A stretch of 64,000 bases of DNA from Todiramphus chloris collaris (Eukaryota > Chordata > Aves > Coraciiformes > Alcedinidae): assembly GCA_025345505.1 (NCBI GenBank), contig JANVCC010000056.1, positions 1,853,049 to 1,917,048 of the forward strand. The letters run 5' to 3'. This document shows positions 23,821 through 64,000 of the stretch, in pieces. Numbering within the stretch: position 1 is the stretch's first letter; each line of letters starts with the position of its first letter. Position numbers and translations under genes: made by a program. A model generated the notes under the pieces. The model was not told where the DNA came from. It was given only the letters and a program-made list of their open reading frames with translations, and searched no databases.

Positions 23821-26800
23821 TACTTATTTCATGAACCCTCAGAGCTAATCATTGGTGGTTTTAAGGGACCATGAAAATTTGCAGCTGTATGGAAAAAGCA
23901 GTCAATTTACTATCTCCAGTGTTTACATGTTTAAGATTACTTTTGTAAGAAAATGGACAGAAAATTATTTAAAGACAAACATAAAAATTGAGGTTGTTTA
24001 TGAAGGTCCCCAAAACATACCTGATCTTGGTGACACCAAAATATTTCAGTGCCAAAAAAACTGTCTGTCTTAGGGGCTGCACAGTACCTGTTGCAAACAC
24101 CTACAGGATCCATTTTCAGAACCTAATAATTTAGGAAAAAATTCAATAATATTTATGAATATTAATTTCTTGGATGATACATATGAAACTCTGGTGTCCA
24201 GCAAATGGCCACAAAATTATCCACATCAAAAGCCATGCAACTGAAATAAACACTTTTAACCTGTGTTTCTTCAGAAAATCCTAACTGAATGAACCACATT
24301 AACTTCTATCAAGATGGACAGAGATGCTCAGATACAAACACTGAGCTGAACTGGGAAACCTTATAAATACCTTTGACATTTATGTGCTGCTTGAGTCTAT
24401 TTAAATAACCACGTCTGTCAGTTATCCTTCTTAGGAGTTTACATGTATCACAAGGGCTCAGGAATGGTCCACTACTAAGAACTACTCCATAAATAGTTTG
24501 ATTTCTGTAGTAACTATGAACGTCAAAGGCAAATGACATCATACGTATTAAAATCACTAAGAACACATATTTCTGATACTCTCTGAAATGAAAACAGTTT
24601 GCAAAATATACCACCCTGCTATGTATAAAGAATCAAAGGCAATTACATATTATTTTTTCTTTTAAAAGTACATTGAAAATGACTGTGTGGGGTTAGTTCC
24701 CAATGTTAAACCTCCATGCATACTTTTCTACATAAAAATGTGTTTTCTTAATAGGTGACCTTACTAAAAAAAGGAAAAGGAAAGATGATAGCAAAATCCT
24801 GATTGAAAGTGCCAGAAATGTGAACATTTTTTTAATGTATATTTTCTTGTAATAAAATTAGATATAAATGTGAATGTGCATTACTAAAAATAAAATGTTC
24901 AATAGTGTGGAAAATAAAGAGAATAAAGGAGACAGAACAGAAATGTCTTATTCCAGCAGAGAAATGTTAAAATTCATTACAATGCTAGCACTCCAAAATG
25001 TTTAAATGGTCTAATTTACAAATTTCATTAAAATACTAATATGAGAAAATGAAAAAAAACCCAATAGAAATACACTGTATTTTCCTAACTCTAAAAAGTG
25101 GACTTCAATAAATGTAAGGTACATTTATGTTCCAAACTACATTTTAATCTTTATATGTTCTTTTTATTGTGATTACATTAACTCTATGAAATAGAGTAGC
25201 CTGTCACTCTCTGGGGGGAGAGTAAGTGAAGCCAGAGAACCCGACCAAGTTACACTGTTTCTCTGGGGGCAGGGAGATTTCTGGGTTAACGTTTTTGTAA
25301 GCAAAAAATGTTATTATCACGTGTGCCTGGTTTTTTCCATATGCAAGATCACATAAAATGCTTGTCATGGTTCCACCAAACCTCCCTCATGCCCAAGCTG
25401 TTTTTACAAATGATAAATTACACTATTTGTACTTTGAGATAACAAACAAGGATCATATTTTAATTAGGCACTACTGTAAGGCGATAAATCTTTGTAATGG
25501 AATATTTCAGGTGTAGCTGGATTGTCCTATACTCATTCTTAAATTTTTTTTTGTTTGTTTTTCCTTATTTTAGATTCACTCTGACAAATGCACTCTTGCT
25601 TTGTAAAGGGCTTGTGAACTGACCTGGAAGGATGTATCAGACACCAATAGAAGTTCTTGATGAATTTTATGTTCAGTGGACAGTTAAAATGTCTTTTTTT
25701 CAGCAATTGCTAGATCAGTCATGTTATTTTTCATTGTGAACTCTAAGTATATATGAGTAACCATGAACAATTCAGGCAAACCAAGAAGTTGAAGTGATTT
25801 GATAGAAATTAGAATGTAGTTTGACACATAAATGCACCTTACATTCTCTTTTTTAAAGACCAGCATGAAAAATATTGATCTAGAAATCAGGAAGACAACA
25901 AGTGAAGAGAAATAATCTAACTGTGTAAATACTTATAAAATTCCTTTCAAGTCTCTGCTGCTTTTATATGCATTAATTAGATCATTAAAGTACGCAAAGA
26001 CTAAGACATATGTACATATCTTACGCTGTTTTCTTGTGAACTGTACATAAGTACAATGATGAGAACATCTGTCTGTGCTGCAGTTGCACAGTCTTGCCAC
26101 AATGTTAGTATCACCAGTTCATGTCTGTAAAGATGCTGCTGCAACCTCACACACTCAGCAGTGAGGGTCCTCTGCTGTCCCCTAGGCTGCTCGGGCTAAG
26201 TAACCCAGCCAGACAAAAGGAAGCAGGCCAGAATGTGTCCGTCCATGCTGTACTCATTTTCATATGCAACTGCAATCTGGCAAAAATTAGTATCTTCCTA
26301 TCACAGTTAGAGGGAAAACTAATGTACTGAGTTAGTTGCCATTACACACCACTCAGTGACCTGTTCTTTGTGCACGAGAAGATCAGTGTCAGTTGCTCAT
26401 GTTGATTCTTTCAGATCTGTTGATAAAAATGGATGTTGACACACTGTGGCCTCTGTCAGAGAGATAAAGTGGTACTTTGACAATAACTCTTTTCAAATTA
26501 AGAACTGCCAAAGAGTATATGATCTATTTTCCTTATACTGAGAAACTCTCCTGATCAATGTGGATGCCACAAATAGAAATAAGATGAATTGTTCTGCAGC
26601 CCTCCTGTGCTGAAATTCAGATCTGTTTCAATGGACACAGATCATTTGCTGTCATTTTTCACACTCAAACTCAGCCTTCTCACTCACATAGCCCTGGGGT
26701 GTTTGCTCCTAAAATTCAACATATTTTTCATCATTCCTTTTCCATTCCTATGAGTAATGCTGAACTTCTGGTTGTAGGAAGCTTCAAACATGTTATAAAA

Positions 26801-27719
26801 CTACAACCAGATTCAAGATTCCCTCTTTGCCCACTGTCTGACAGTAATTACCACTTTTCTGCTATTTAAGAGAGCAGAGATCTCCCACTTTTTCTGAAGA
26901 AGGCATAAAAGTAATTACATTATGTGCAGGAACTGGTCTGCTAATTCATGCTTATAAAGTAAATATATCTAAGTCATATCTGACTGTGCTGATACTCTTT
27001 TACTCCATATTCTCCTGGATAAATCACTTGAGCAAGGTCAGACTTTTGTAAGGTCTTTTGGTTTTCACCCATTTTATGTATGTAGAGCTTTGTAATTATT
27101 TACTTTTAGTAATCCAGTTTCAATCATCTCCTGACTATTTCAAGGAAAAATAAATGTTGCTATTTAAAAACTTTCTCTGTAATATGCCCTCCCCTTAAGT
27201 ACCTCTTGCAAATACACATGTGTACATCACTGCACGTGTATAATGTGGGTTAAGTATCTACGTGAAACACCTGATACTAAGCTTCAGTGGCAATTTTTTG
27301 TGTGTATAGTACAATATACAAACTGTGAATGAAGGAAGTAACATATAGATATACATATCTACACATGAGACAATTCTATAAGGTCTAAAAATTAATTGTT
27401 TTTTTTTTAAATGCTAAAATGATTCCCTTAGGATTTATGAGCTAAGAATGCTCAGGGGTTTAGTGTCCTGACATCTCTTTAATTAGCAGTCCCCAAGATC
27501 TCACACTAAGAAGATGCTAAGCCAGTGCCTTCTGTCATATCTCAAGAGTTTCAGAAGGCTTGGAAGCCACAGAGGGAGCTGAATGTACTATGCCTGTGAG
27601 CTATACAACATGTACAAAGTACCATTTTCTTGCTAGTATCAAGTTAGAACTTCTTCCTACTGCTCCTGTTTTGATGGTGATGAGGTTCTAAAAGAAATCC
27701 TAAGAACAATCCAGCAAAA

Positions 27720-55963
<28,244 letters not shown>

Positions 55964-56260
55964 TTCTTTGTCTCAGACACTGTTTCTGCTGCAGAAGACA
56001 TCTAGGAAGAACTTCGATGAGCCCCAGTGGATTTCTGCTTTGCATAGAATAGTATAGATTGATCTCTTAACAATCATTAATTGTTCCAACAGTTGCTGTT
56101 TGTTGGAATTAATTTTTAATGGAGTAAACAAACAGTTGCAATTAAAAACTGGAAAATTAAAGAAAAAATAATGGTGCAAAATGAGCTAACTGCACTCTAG
56201 GTATTTTTTCATCTCACAATTTATATACAGTATTTTTATTAAAATATGTAACTTGTGCAC
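55964..56260 (+). terminator. PDE6C: PDE6C 3' UTR with a candidate ATTAAA signal
   Basis: After TAA the sequence is AT-rich. The first plausible polyadenylation hexamer on the + strand is the variant ATTAAA at 56238-56243. No canonical AATAAA stands out in the first 300 bp. The end of the transcript is therefore uncertain. Confidence 0.35.
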
Positions 56261-58345
56261 ACTGTCCAGAAAAAAATATACATAATTTTGACAGATCTTA
56301 CATGAAATTACTGAATGAAATCTACCATGTACAATTCAAACAAAAAATTGCAATTTTTATAACATGTATATTTAGATTTTTATATTATGTGTATTTCCTT
56401 AATCTGGAATTGTCCTTTCCCTTCATTCTCAATACTATATAAAGTTCTAGCATACACATCTCCATCACTTTAGGAACGCTCAGCACAATTCCCTGGTTTG
56501 TATCTTTAAAAAGCAGGTCCATAATACACAGCATTTTTTCAAAACTACCAAGGATAAATCTGTAAATTGTAGCCATAGGTCAGAGAAGCCACTGTGCCCA
56601 CATGCAAATGGTTCTGCTCACAGTTCCTAAACTGACCATCTTTTATTGTAAAAATCTATAAAGGCAGTCCATAAATCTCATACTTTGCATACAAGTAAGA
56701 GTTTACGAAGGTATGTATACCAGTCCATCTACAGCAGGATCTAGATTCAAAGGCATTTTTAAAAGGCTCATGTACTCCCAATGCACCTCTCTTTTAAATG
56801 AAGTATATTAAAGGATTTCAAAACCAATGAACTGGCACCAATTTAATCTTGAGAGGGCGAGGACAGCAGAAGTAGATAACATCAGAATTCACATTACCTC
56901 CCTTTCTACAACCAAGAAGACAGACTGCACACAAATTAGCTCTTCATAAACAATGACCTCCCTTCTGTTCTTGAAGAATGACAGAATCCACTGCATACCA
57001 GGTCTCACAAAGCTGGCTCCTCCTACAGATGAAAGACGGAAAACAGTATATTATGCACAAATCTGAGCATTCACTGCAGTCAGTTCCAAATCTAAAAGAA
57101 GATGGATGTCAAAGGCAACTCCTGCAACAAACAAGTTTGATATGCAGACTCAATCCTGAGACATTTCTTTCCCCTCTAAAGAAAGCAGACACATACTTTG
57201 TGGTTTGTTTTTTTTTTTGTCAGCATCCACAGAGAAAGGAGAACGATGGAATGAATGATTTGCTGTATTGTATACCTTTCTAAGAATGCTCTATGAACAC
57301 AGATATTATGTACAACTATCACCCAAGATGAAAGGAATCCACAAAACAATATCCCACTTATTACACCCCTATTTATAAATGTCCCAAATATTTTATGCAA
57401 ACTTAGTTATGGCATAAAACTGGGTATCACTTATTATTTTCTGTATTAAATGCAGATACTAACGAAAGCTATTTCAAGGCTGTTTAATGATGTAACTTTA
57501 TTCAAACTGTATTAAACGATGTATTTAAAATGTATACTGTAGCATTTCATAACTGTATTTTGAAGACTCAAAAAGCAGTTAGTGATCCAGAACATATAAC
57601 ATATAATACTTGAAGCAACAAATATAGCAACGCATTTGGCAAAAAGCCCCTTTGGGCAAGTTGCATACACGTAAGCAGATTGCTGCAGATTGGATTTGAC
57701 TCTCAACCAAGCTTGCAAGATGACAGAGAATTAACCTTTAAATCCACCTTCTTACCTAAAGAAGCCTTCATGCAAGGCGACGTTTATTTCTCATTCAAGT
57801 AGATCCTAAATATGTCCTTGTACTGCCGTCTATTATGCAAGTACAAACTGTTTGAAATGTAATTATATTAAGTGATAGTTGTAAATGGAGTTCTCAGCTT
57901 ATTTGAGTTCATGTAAAATGTTGATAAACACACTGCAGCCATCTCTGCTGTTACATTTTCACATCAAATACTTATTATAAATACTTTCTATAAATATATC
58001 TACAGTGGGAAGTACTTATCAAAAATATATTTTATACAACATTAACTTTCCTCTGATTACCATGAACATTTAATTTAAAAAAAAGGGTGTCCTTTATATC
58101 CCAAGTAATCTTCATCCAACAAAGAAAACAGACACTTAACTATTCACAGCAGACTTTTTTCTTGGAAACATAAAACAAAGAATGTTTAAAGTTGTGTTGA
58201 AATTTGAAGAGGAAGACGAATCCGCTAAGTTTCTCACGCCACGTACATTCTTTACTTGTATATTTAGGATTACACTTTAAAGAAGGATTAGCATTCAATC
58301 AATCTTAAGGAGATCAGAAACCACAGATAACATACAAGTCACATG
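56261..58345. other. Region between the converging PDE6C and FRA10AC1 3' ends
   Basis: About 2 kb of AT-rich sequence without recognised exons, RNA genes or mobile elements. Part of it may belong to a longer 3' UTR of either gene. Confidence 0.5.
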
Positions 58346-59086
58346 TCCATGTCCAGTAGATAGCCTCACACTTTATTTTTTACATCAGAAGTTTCACCAA
58401 TTGGCCAGATTTTTTTAAGTGGAATTATCAGTCACAACATATTACAAGTAAAATTTAAAACAAAGTCACAATGAGCGAAACTTTTCTAAAGAGTAGGGGA
58501 GACATTTCAGATACAGTTTACTTAATTCAGGCAAAATACACATTTGATAAAAATTGAACTTCTCCAATAGCATTTGAAAATACTTACAGAAACTAATACA
58601 CGAATATTAAAGTGTAAATGACCAATACATTTAAGGCCATTACCTCCTGTTTAATAAGTTAGAAATATGAATATATTAAAGTGTATGGCTTTAAGCTAAT
58701 AACAGAATCTTCCTAAATGCCCCTTTACAGAAATCCGACATTAAAGGAAGTTTGGGATAGAATAAAAAGCAGCCAACATCCTTAACGTAATGTCAATAAA
58801 CTATAGTTTGTTTACATCCTTCCGACTTCTGAGTGCCATTTATCTTTTACACTGAACTGAAAAAAAATATTTTTCTTATTTCATGAGTATACAGCCTACC
58901 ACAAGAAAAAGAAAGTTTTCAGACCTGAAGCCTTCTACAAAAATAATCTATTGAGATGGTTCACATGTGTGACTTGAGAAATGGTATGCTGGCAGAAAGA
59001 GGTCTCTGGTCCCTAATTATGACTGGATTCCCAGACTTTTGATGTGATAATTCATGAAGAAAATCATCCTACATCAATTTCAAGTT
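58346..59086 (-). terminator. FRA10AC1: FRA10AC1 3' UTR and candidate poly(A) signal
   Basis: On the minus strand the first clear AATAAA after the stop codon is at 58377-58372, giving a 3' UTR of roughly 700 nt. This is a reading from the hexamer only. Confidence 0.4.
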
Positions 59087-59129
59087 TCAGAGAAACAAGT
59101 CTTGAAAATACTCATCAAACTCCTCCTCC
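59087..59129 (-). CDS. FRA10AC1: FRA10AC1 terminal coding exon (EEEFDEYFQDLFL, stop)
   Basis: The exon completes an Arg codon, encodes thirteen residues identical to the human C-terminus and stops with TGA at 59089-59087. Its acceptor, ACAG, is preceded on the minus strand by about 26 T. Confidence 0.94.
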
Positions 59130-62100
59130 CTGTAAAAAAAAAAAAAAAAAAAAAAAAAACAAAAAAAAATCCACCCAAAAAAAAAAAAAAAAAAAAAAAA
59201 AGGTTAAAGACAGTTCTGCTTTGGATCTATAGCTACAAGATAATCTTCACGTGAAAAAGCTTCACAGAATCACAGAATGTTAAGTGTTGGAAGGGACCTC
59301 AAAAGATCATCTAGTCCAGCCCTCATTCCGCAGACTTCTGAATAGAATATATAGCTGGTATAGCCCATTTTGACATACTTGATATATTCCAGTACCTGTC
59401 ACATTTCTCCTCCTGTGCATCAGCAGTGAATTGACTACTAGGATTTACTTCTAAAATAGTACAGCAGAGGTTAAGACAGTAGTGGCACAGTATTTGCTTG
59501 ACAAAGGTTTCTCTTCCAGTACTGTGTATGCCTCCTCTTTAAAAAACCATACTTAGGTTCACTATATAGTGACATAAACCTCAGAGTATTCACTAAAACA
59601 CTTGGGAAACAATCTTTGCCTTTTCAGTTCTGAATGGACATACGATATTTTATTAGCTACAAGTTCACCCCATCAAACTAACCGTGATTTTTCATCTGGT
59701 TCTTGCAGAGGACCTTTCCAAAAGTCAGATTCTGAAGGACCATCTTGTGCATCATTGTTATCTGAATCTGTAAAAAAAATGAAAGTGCTTACAAAATGAA
59801 TTTTAAAAGAATTTACCACTTTTTTTTTTTTTTTTTAAGTTAGGTGGCACCATGCTAGGAGAAACATTTAACTGTAACCATAAGAATCAGAAGAACACTA
59901 CTTTGCATAAAATAAAATGAAAACATTTTCCAATTATTATTCAATACAGCATCAAAAAGACATCATGAACTAATGTTTTGGCCAAACATAACAACACTCA
60001 TGTCAAAACACTGATGTTGACACAACAGCAGCATCGGACTTTGTTCCTAGAATGAAGGGTTTATAATCACAAGCCCAGAATTACTATAGTTTCAACTCAT
60101 GATAATGAATGAATTCTACTTGAATGAAAATTTATCAATTGTAATTTATCAGTGAAATTTTTAGGAACCATGGATTAATGTGTAACTTTTCTGTAAGTAT
60201 ACAGTATAAGTGTAAACCAATAAAAACCTTTTTATCAGAAATATGCTCTGACCTAAAAAACCCCAATCTTCTACAGGGTTTTTCTGTCAAAACAGAGACT
60301 TGGTGCATGGTCTGGGTCATAAGTAAACTGCTTCAGGTCTTCATGTATGTAGCTGGGAAAATACAGGTGCTGAGGACATTCCTAAAAATGTATAGCATAG
60401 CAGAGAGTCAGTATGAACACTCAGCCCCTTCTAGACAGCAAGGGTTGGTGTGATCAGATGGGGTTTGTTTCATCAAAAAAAGAAACTGGGGATCAGAATT
60501 ACTGAGCAAAAAAGACAATCACTGTCTAAGGAGATACTGAGACAGCGTGCATCCACCTGCAACAAGCAGGTAACTGAGGTACTACAGGTGGTAGCTGGAA
60601 AACATTTTAGTTAAAACTTAGGATTCATTTAAATTCTGTTAATGTTTGGAGTAGAGTCCGTATTTGTATCATTCCCTGAAAGGAAATATAGTAGTTACTA
60701 TATCAGAAAAGTACTTTCTTTACACAGCACACATTACATGACATATATTTGCACATCTGGACACATACACATTTTTGTTCTTTGCTTAAAATATTTCCTT
60801 CTTAAAATTCCTTACATGTTTTCTCCAAGAATTTGTACGTATTTTGACCCTTCATACCTCTGCTTGTTTTCACACAGCATTCTTGTCATAAAATATAAAA
60901 ACTGTCAGCGAATGAAACTAAGACCAATGCCAAATGACCATGAAATAATACAACTTAATACAAAAACATAAAATGCAGAAGATACTCAAATACTTTACCT
61001 TTATCAGAACTATCTGAATCTTCTGAAGAAGTCTGATCTGAAAAGAGACACCATTTTAAAAACAGTAAGCTTATCTTTGTTTTTATCCATTATCTTAAAT
61101 TGTTTACAAGGATATTTCTACCACAATATATTACACATAAAAATGCGCATGTGCACACCCACACCATAAAATCAAAGCAAGCAAGCAAACATTGAAGTAA
61201 AAAGATTTTTTTTTTTCCATGAGTTCAAAGGTCATCACTTTAAGCTCAAATACGTTATCCCAAGACCTGTGGCTTAAAAAGGTTATCTAACATTTCCAAA
61301 AGGCTTTCAACTCCAAAGGCTCAAGGAATTAAATACTTCACAACCCTTTCTGGTATGCAATATCCAAGTCCTGGACAAATTTTCCTTGCAATGTATAGTT
61401 TTCAAAAGGCTCTTCTCTGTAAAATACAAGAAATCGATCTTTTTTTTTTTTTTTCCTCCAAATGTATCTTTTTTGTACACCTAGTAAATTTTACCTAAGA
61501 AACATATCTTCCTGACTACCCGTGTTACACACTCAAGAAAGTTAAGTATCTGTATTTATATGTAATTATACATTTATATATACAGTTATAGCAAAACTAG
61601 GATTCAACTAACATACTTACATATTTTAAAAACTGAAGGTATAAAACTGAAATTTACCTTTATGGATCTTTTTTTTGGACTTCTTTTTTGCTGAATGAGA
61701 CAATTTTGTTTTCTTAATTTTTGGCTCTTTAGAGCTCAGTACAGATGTGCCTCGTTTCTTGCGTGCTTTGACTTCTTTCCTCCTTTAAAAAAAAAAGAAT
61801 GTACACCTCTATTACATGTATTCCTCAAGAAACAGTAAATCTTAAGTAATTAGTTCAGTCAAACAGTTCCAACTGTTTCTGAAATCTGTCATTAGTTGAG
61901 GACTGCTACAGAAACACTAGAGCTCTACAGTTGAAGGATGGAAAATGCTAAAGCTGCTAAAATAACACCAATGCAGGTAGTGAACTAGCATTCAGAAGTG
62001 AAATACAGAAAGTAATTTTATAATGTCAAATTCTTACTCATATTGAAATCTTATTTTTACTTTTAGCAAACTATTTTGTGTCTATGTAGTGAGAAAAACT

Positions 62101-63978
62101 AGTTAATATGGGTTTTAAAACATTTTCGTATTTGATAGCAACAAAACCTGTGGCAGGAGAATCTCAAGGTTAAGAACCTGCAGCAGACCAACAACGCATG
62201 CATTTTATTTTCAGCATTACTTATACAGGCTTATTGTATGAACACAAGTTAACTTTTTCCTGCTTCTCTACACAAAAAAGTCAGTAAAATGGTTTCAAAG
62301 TATTACTCTGCAGTTGATGAAGTGAATTCAATTAGGTTTACAATTTTAGTTTCATAAAGCAGCAAGACAAATGAAACTAATCTCAGTTAATTCTCCTTTT
62401 TAATATGTACCTACACACTGCTTTAATTAAATTGAATATAAATTAAGTTTTAAAATGGATTAACTAACTATCTAGGATATATCCATCTAGATGCTCCTTT
62501 GATTTGTGTTACTTTAAAAAAAGAGATCATAATTTCCTAGCTTAAAGAAAAATAATCACTGGACTGAAATTAAGCACAGGAAACTTTTGTGGGGGTGGGA
62601 AGGGATTCCTCCAGTTTGAGGGGTTTTGTACTTTCATTATCACGGTATCTAATTCTCAGCAGTGTTAAGTTGGTGACTTTGTAAGAACTCCAGAACAGAA
62701 CCTATTGCAGTACAACTGAAGCCCCTAATCAACCAGCTGAAGTCTTCACCCTATTTGTTGTTCATCATAACAGTGATCAATCATAGTTCAGCCCCCATAT
62801 TCAGCCCCAGTTCATACCGGTGATGAAAGTTTAGTTTGTAGGAGCATTCTGGACATAGTCCTGAAAAAGAGAGAATGAGAACGTTATACACATGTATTTG
62901 AAAACCATAATTAAGAGAATTTATTAATACACATATAAAACTAGATACAACGCCATCTTCCAATTTTGGCAGCCTTTGCTTCAAAACAAAAGTTACAGTG
63001 TAGCTGCAGCCAGGATTGAGAAAAATATCACAATAAAAGTCTTCAATACAAACACAGATTTTACTAAACGTGCAGAAAGATCACAGATTTAGCACTGGCA
63101 ACTCTCCATAAAAATGTATCAGTGCTTATCACACACAGGTATTCCATTTTATGAATCTTTGTGGACACATCAAATTCTTCTACAATTATAGTGAAGACCT
63201 GTAAGTCTCTTAGAGCTTTGCCAGAGACCAAGTTGTGCCACATGGAATGTCTTGTGCACAAAAGGAAAAAAACACCATTACCTTTTTTTACACAGAGTAA
63301 CTGTTTAAACTGGTAAATTCAACCATCTGATGAACATATCAAAATATACACCATATTGAATAAGAAAATGCCACTCAAGAGACAATACTGTAAAAAGAAG
63401 TTATTTAATTAAACTTAGAATTTTTGGAAGAAAACTAAGTATTAAAAATAAAATTAGTAGAGCTGAAGGTGTGCAAGACATTGTCTGGTCCAAAGCCCTA
63501 AGGACTCCAAAGCTGTGTAACTGATTAAGAAATGACAGTGATGACACCCTTCTTGCAATGGAGTACTGTCTGTTAAAGCCAGACATGCCTGTACACAAAA
63601 CAGCTTACAATCAGTTATTCTAATTGTATGACATCACCAATGACATGGCATGAAGTGCTCAACCTGTAACAACTTTGTCATATATTATTATATAGTTCTT
63701 CTCCCTAAATCTATACTACCTGTAATTAATGTAACAAAATTATCTCCTATTCATAATTTTCCAGTTTGCATACACTAATATCACTATCATTGGATCCCAC
63801 TCAATAGTTTTTAAAGCACTAGATATTTATCTTAAGTGTACATATCCTTGAAGGGTTGACTTACTCAATTTCACAAGTGCATTCCTCTTTTCACCATGTT
63901 CAACGTAACCAAAATTCACCTCCCAGCTCTTCAGGCCTTCTTCCTCATCACAGCGCTTATTTCCACAAGAAAACTGAC
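59087..63978 (-). CDS. FRA10AC1: FRA10AC1, last six coding exons (5' part outside the window)
   Basis: In human, FRA10AC1 is a nuclear protein whose 5' UTR holds the FRA10A fragile-site repeat; it has been linked to the spliceosome. Minus-strand exons are 63978-63865, 62860-62818, 61782-61658, 61037-60999, 59767-59683 and 59129-59087, with matching phases (1,1,2,1,1,2). They encode 149 residues, about the second half of the 315-aa human protein. Seen are QFSCGNKRCDEEEG with LKSWEVNFGYVEHGEKRNAL, then LCPECSYKLNFHHRR, a Lys-rich basic block, an acidic Ser-rich stretch, SDFWKGPLQEPDEK, and the conserved end EEEFDEYFQDLFL. The two Cys pairs and the following His-His could bind zinc (inference). 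The gene converges with PDE6C. The match to the human C-terminal half is strong. Confidence 0.93.
59134..59201. repeat. Long A runs (T runs on the minus strand)
   Basis: About 26 A, then C, nine A, a short TCCACCC break, and about 25 A. On the minus strand they form the polypyrimidine tract of the last FRA10AC1 intron. The lysine-only frames across them are artefacts. Confidence 0.95.
59263..59335 (-). mobile_element. CR1 LINE 3' end fragment in the last FRA10AC1 intron
   Basis: The + strand shows CACAGAATCACAGAAT (two copies of the CR1 8-bp tail unit in reverse complement), followed by GTTGGAAGGGACCTCAAAAG and ATCATCTAGTCCAGCCC. This is the best-known 3' end of bird CR1. The tail lies at the left, so the element points to the minus strand. 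It is short and 5'-truncated. Confidence 0.92.
59683..59767 (-). CDS. FRA10AC1: FRA10AC1 exon with SESDFWKGPLQEPDEKS
   Basis: This 85-bp exon begins DSDNNDAQDG and contains the WKGPL motif shared with the human protein. The acceptor is TTTTTTTTACAG and the donor CACG|GTTAGT. Confidence 0.92.
59820..59836. repeat. T run
   Basis: Seventeen consecutive T on the + strand, in the FRA10AC1 intron just upstream (minus-strand sense) of the SESDFWKGPL exon. Confidence 0.9.
60999..61037 (-). CDS. FRA10AC1: FRA10AC1 39-bp microexon, Ser/Asp-rich
   Basis: The exon encodes DQTSSEDSDSSDK, framed by acceptor TCTCTTTTCAG and donor AAAG|GTAAAG. It is 39 bp and phase 1 at both ends, so it could be skipped without a frameshift. 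The acidic serines fit casein-kinase-type sites. Confidence 0.88.
61658..61782 (-). CDS. FRA10AC1: FRA10AC1 exon encoding the basic Lys-rich block
   Basis: This 125-bp exon starts after a T-rich tract ending TTTAAAG and encodes RRKEVKARKKRG, a Ser-rich link, and KKKSKKKIHK. Its composition suggests a nuclear localisation signal. The donor is AAAG|GTAAAT. Confidence 0.9.
62818..62860 (-). CDS. FRA10AC1: FRA10AC1 43-bp exon with LCPECSYKLNFHH
   Basis: This short exon lies between acceptor CTCTTTTTCAG and donor ACCG|GTATGA. It completes Arg-Leu-Cys-Pro-Glu-Cys and the NFHH motif that corresponds to LCQECSIKLNFHH in human. It enters in phase 1 and leaves in phase 2. Confidence 0.93.
63865..63978 (-). 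CDS. FRA10AC1: FRA10AC1 exon with CGNKRC and WEVNFGYVEHGEKRNALVKL
   Basis: This 114-bp exon follows acceptor CTCTTTAAAG and ends at donor TTGA|GTAAGT. It carries the first Cys pair (C-x4-C) and the best-conserved block of the protein. Phase is 1 on both sides. It is the most upstream exon in the window; the rest of the gene lies beyond 64000. Confidence 0.93.
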
Positions 63979-64000
63979 CTTTAAAGAGGTCAAAAACAGC

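Larger units (their letters stand above)
18700..27719. other. Intergenic region between RBP4 and PDE6C
   Basis: The 9 kb between the divergent genes RBP4 (-) and PDE6C (+) contains only short frames. Recognised contents are a 32-bp-period duplication near 19895, A-rich tracts at 21857-21963, a CR1 copy at about 22965-23140 and a solo-LTR-like element at about 23345-23820. One OTX/CRX-type TAATCC site lies at 27110-27115, about 600 bp before the PDE6C start; a single 6-mer is weak evidence for a photoreceptor promoter. Confidence 0.7.

Noticed and set aside
27110..27115. TAATCC as a CRX/OTX promoter element of PDE6C
   Set aside because: A single 6-mer about 600 bp from the start codon occurs by chance too often to be called a site.

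Overview
The window is a gene-sparse, mostly AT-rich piece of vertebrate nuclear DNA, almost certainly from a bird. Three things point to birds. CR1 retroposon fragments are present, one ending in the CR1-type 8-bp tail repeat (two copies of CACAGAAT at 59263). There is a solo-LTR-like element of a kind common in bird genomes (about 23345-23820). Retinol-binding protein 4 ends in the short tail Phe-Cys-Ser instead of the longer mammalian tail. All coding exons have GT/AG introns whose phases join exactly, so the four genes could be rebuilt exon by exon.

Layout, left to right. 1-5570: no gene seen. 5711-11133 (+): FFAR4 (GPR120), a long-chain fatty-acid GPCR in three coding exons, with a GC-rich first exon. 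12030-18610 (-): RBP4, the plasma retinol carrier, with five coding exons and a probable non-coding first exon behind a TATA-like box. FFAR4 and RBP4 converge, and their candidate polyadenylation signals lie about 45 bp apart. 18.7-27.7 kb: intergenic, with A-rich tracts, a CR1 copy and the LTR. 27720-55963 (+): PDE6C, the cone cGMP phosphodiesterase alpha' subunit, complete in 22 coding exons (860 aa), with a 9.5-kb first intron. 56.0-58.4 kb: 3' flank without recognised genes. 59087 to the right edge (-): the last six coding exons of FRA10AC1, which continues beyond the window.

The order FFAR4-RBP4-PDE6C-FRA10AC1 and the relative orientations match the human 10q23.33 block, which supports the gene calls. 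The genes do not form an operon. RBP4 (vitamin A transport) and PDE6C (cone phototransduction) are linked through vision, FFAR4 senses lipid, and FRA10AC1 is a nuclear protein.

I found no new multi-gene system, CRISPR array, tRNA or rRNA. The points worth a second look are gene-structural: the near-abutting FFAR4/RBP4 ends, the RBP4 terminal coding exon of only 14 nt, an upstream ORF before a weak FFAR4 start codon, a competing PDE6C donor that would remove the prenylation motif, a GC-rich patch with a YY1-type site inside PDE6C intron 15, and an RFX-type palindrome in PDE6C intron 1.
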